Assembly (NCBI GenBank): GCA_947304365.1
Contig: CAMZAY010000051.1
Location: 1-7,285 of the forward strand
Direction: 5' to 3'
From: an uncultured Clostridia bacterium
Lineage (GTDB): Bacteria; Bacillota; Clostridia; Christensenellales; CAG-138
DNA length: 7,285 nucleotides
Positions 5,889 through 7,285 of the stretch are shown piece by piece (position 1 is the first letter of the stretch; each line of letters begins with the position of its first letter). The notes below the pieces were generated by a model. That model ran no database searches and was not told the origin of the DNA. It saw only the letters and a list, made by a program, of their open reading frames with translations. Made by a program: the position numbers and the translations under genes.

Positions 5889-7285
5889 TTATCGTTTTAC
5901 CTCTTCCATGACGAACGCCTCGATAACGTCGCCCTCATGGATATCGTTGAAGTTCTCTATGCCGATACCGCACTCGTAGCCCTGAGCGACCTCCTTGACG
6001 TCGTCCTTGAAGCGGCGGAGGGAGGATATCTTGCCCTCGTGCACGACTATGCCGTCACGCACTACGCGCACCTGCGCGTTGCGCTGCACCTTGCCCTCGG
6101 AAACGTAAGCGCCGGCTATGATGCCCACGCCGGGGACCTTGAAAGTGTTCCTGACGGATATTGTGCCCAGCTGGACTTCCTTGAATACGGGCTTGAAGAG
6201 GCCCTTCATGGCGTTTTCGACGTCCTCTATCGCCTGATAGATGACGCGGTAGGTGCGGATATCGACCTTCTCCTGCTCGGAGAGTGCCTTCGCGCCGGAG
6301 TCGGGACGCACGTTGAAGCCGATGACGATGGCGTTCGACGCGGATGCGAACATGACGTCCGAAGCGGTGATAGCGCCGACGGCGCCGTGGATGACCTTGA
6401 CGCGCACTTCCTCATTGGAGAGCTTCTCGAGCGCCTGCTTGACCGCCTCGACGGAGCCGTCCACGTCCGCCTTTATGACGATATTGAGATCCTTGACCTC
6501 GCCCTCCGCGATATGGGAATAGAGATCCTCGAGAGAGACCTTGGAGAGCTTCTTCATCTGCTCCGCCCTGATCTTGTTGCGGCGCTCCTCCGCGACGAGC
6601 TTCGAGAGCTTATCCATATCGGCGACTATCATTTCGTCGCCTGCGGAGGGGACTTCGTTGAAGCCGAGCACCTCTACGGCGGTGGAGGGACCGGCCTCCT
6701 TTACGCGCTTGCCCTTATCGTCCATCATGGCGCGGACCTTGCCGAACGCGACGCCCGCGACGATGGGATCGCCGATGCGCAGCGTGCCGTTCTGCACGAG
6801 CACCGTGGCGACGGGGCCGCGGCCCTTATCGAGCTGCGCCTCAATGATGGTGCCCTTCGCCTTGCGGGCGGGATTGGCGCGAAGCTCCAGAACGTCCGCC
6901 TGGAGAAGCACCATTTCGAGCAGGGTGTTGAGACCCATCTTCGTCCTTGCGGAAACGGGCACGGTGATGGTGTCGCCGCCCCATGCCTCGCACAGAAGGC
7001 CGTGCTCGGTCAGCTGCTGGAGCACGCGGTCGGGATTCGCCTCGGGCTTATCCATCTTGTTTATTGCGACGATAATGGGAACGCCCGCCGCCTTGGAGTG
7101 ATTGATCGCTTCTACGGTCTGGGGCATTATGCCGTCGTCCCCCGCTACGACGAGGATAACGACGTCCGTTACCTGCGCGCCGCGGGCACGCATGGCGGTG
7201 AACGCCTCGTGACCGGGAGTATCGATGAACGTGATCTTCCTGCCGTTGCAGGTGACGGTGTAAGCGCCGATATGCTGGGTGATGC
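5889..7285 (-). CDS. infB: Translation initiation factor IF-2 (5' end outside the window)
   Basis: IF2 is the GTPase that positions initiator fMet-tRNA on the 30S subunit and promotes 50S joining. The frame is open from the right window edge to a TAA stop, giving 464 residues; the N-terminal region and the P-loop are off the edge. Visible in order are the switch I region (ITQHIGAY, with the G2 threonine), G3 (DTPGHEAF), G4 (NKMD) and G5 (SARTKMG). These are followed by the beta-barrel domain II, domain III around the stretch beginning NIVIKADVDGSVEAV, and the C-terminal fMet-tRNA-binding barrel ending in FNDIHEGDVIEAFVMEE. An internal Met at 7193 is not the real start, because conserved G-domain sequence continues upstream of it. 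The stop lies 24 bp before rbfA, consistent with one operon. Family assignment is essentially certain from the motif series. Confidence 0.98.
   Translation of the reverse strand, partial: ITQHIGAYTVTCNGRKITFIDTPGHEAFTAMRARGAQVTDVVILVVAGDDGIMPQTVEAINHSKAAGVPIIVAINKMDKPEANPDRVLQQLTEHGLLCEAWGGDTITVPVSARTKMGLNTLLEMVLLQADVLELRANPARKAKGTIIEAQLDKGRGPVATVLVQNGTLRIGDPIVAGVAFGKVRAMMDDKGKRVKEAGPSTAVEVLGFNEVPSAGDEMIVADMDKLSKLVAEERRNKIRAEQMKKLSKVSLEDLYSHIAEGEVKDLNIVIKADVDGSVEAVKQALEKLSNEEVRVKVIHGAVGAITASDVMFASASNAIVIGFNVRPDSGAKALSEQEKVDIRTYRVIYQAIEDVENAMKGLFKPVFKEVQLGTISVRNTFKVPGVGIIAGAYVSEGKVQRNAQVRVVRDGIVVHEGKISSLRRFKDDVKEVAQGYECGIGIENFNDIHEGDVIEAFVMEEVKR

Overview
The window is a stretch of bacterial chromosome in which every gene I can support lies on the minus strand, so transcription runs from position 7285 towards position 1. 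The gene order infB - rbfA - nrnA - truB/ribF - rpsO - pnp is the distal part of the nusA-infB translation/ribosome-maturation cluster of Firmicutes. A DHH-family nrnA between rbfA and truB, strong Shine-Dalgarno sequences, a fairly GC-rich composition (55-60% by eye) and clear sigma70-type promoters suggest a GC-rich member of the Clostridia, possibly an uncultured gut lineage. The lineage is an inference from gene order and style only.

Layout from upstream to downstream. Positions 7285-5889 hold the 3' two thirds of infB (initiation factor IF2). rbfA (5864-5490, 30S maturation factor) follows after 24 bp. It overlaps nrnA (5500-4526, DHH/DHHA1 nanoRNase/pAp phosphatase) by 11 bp. nrnA overlaps the next gene by 4 bp (ATGA), which suggests translational coupling. 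That next gene (4529-3231) is unusual: one 432-codon frame encodes a complete TruB tRNA pseudouridine synthase followed directly by a riboflavin kinase domain. The FMN adenylyltransferase half of an ordinary RibF is absent.

A very good promoter (TTTACA, 17 bp, extended TATAAT) at 3187-3215 starts a separate rpsO transcript. Its leader of about 98 nt is long enough to carry S15 autoregulatory structure. rpsO (3082-2819) is followed by a stem-loop (2770-2804) and then pnp (2693-603, polynucleotide phosphorylase). pnp ends at a strong intrinsic terminator (557-595).

Immediately beyond that terminator another good promoter (525-553) drives a monocistronic gene for an exported protein of unknown function (494 to the window edge). 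This frame is broken: the signal-peptide portion stops at 270, while coding continues in the -1 frame to position 1. The simplest explanation is a one-base deletion near 305/306, next to a tandem 9-bp repeat.

Functionally the cluster joins translation initiation (IF2), 30S maturation (RbfA, S15), tRNA modification (TruB), RNA decay (PNPase, with NrnA degrading the shortest oligonucleotides) and flavin cofactor synthesis. The TruB-riboflavin kinase fusion and the frameshifted exported gene are the non-routine items. I see no mobile element, CRISPR array, tRNA or rRNA.
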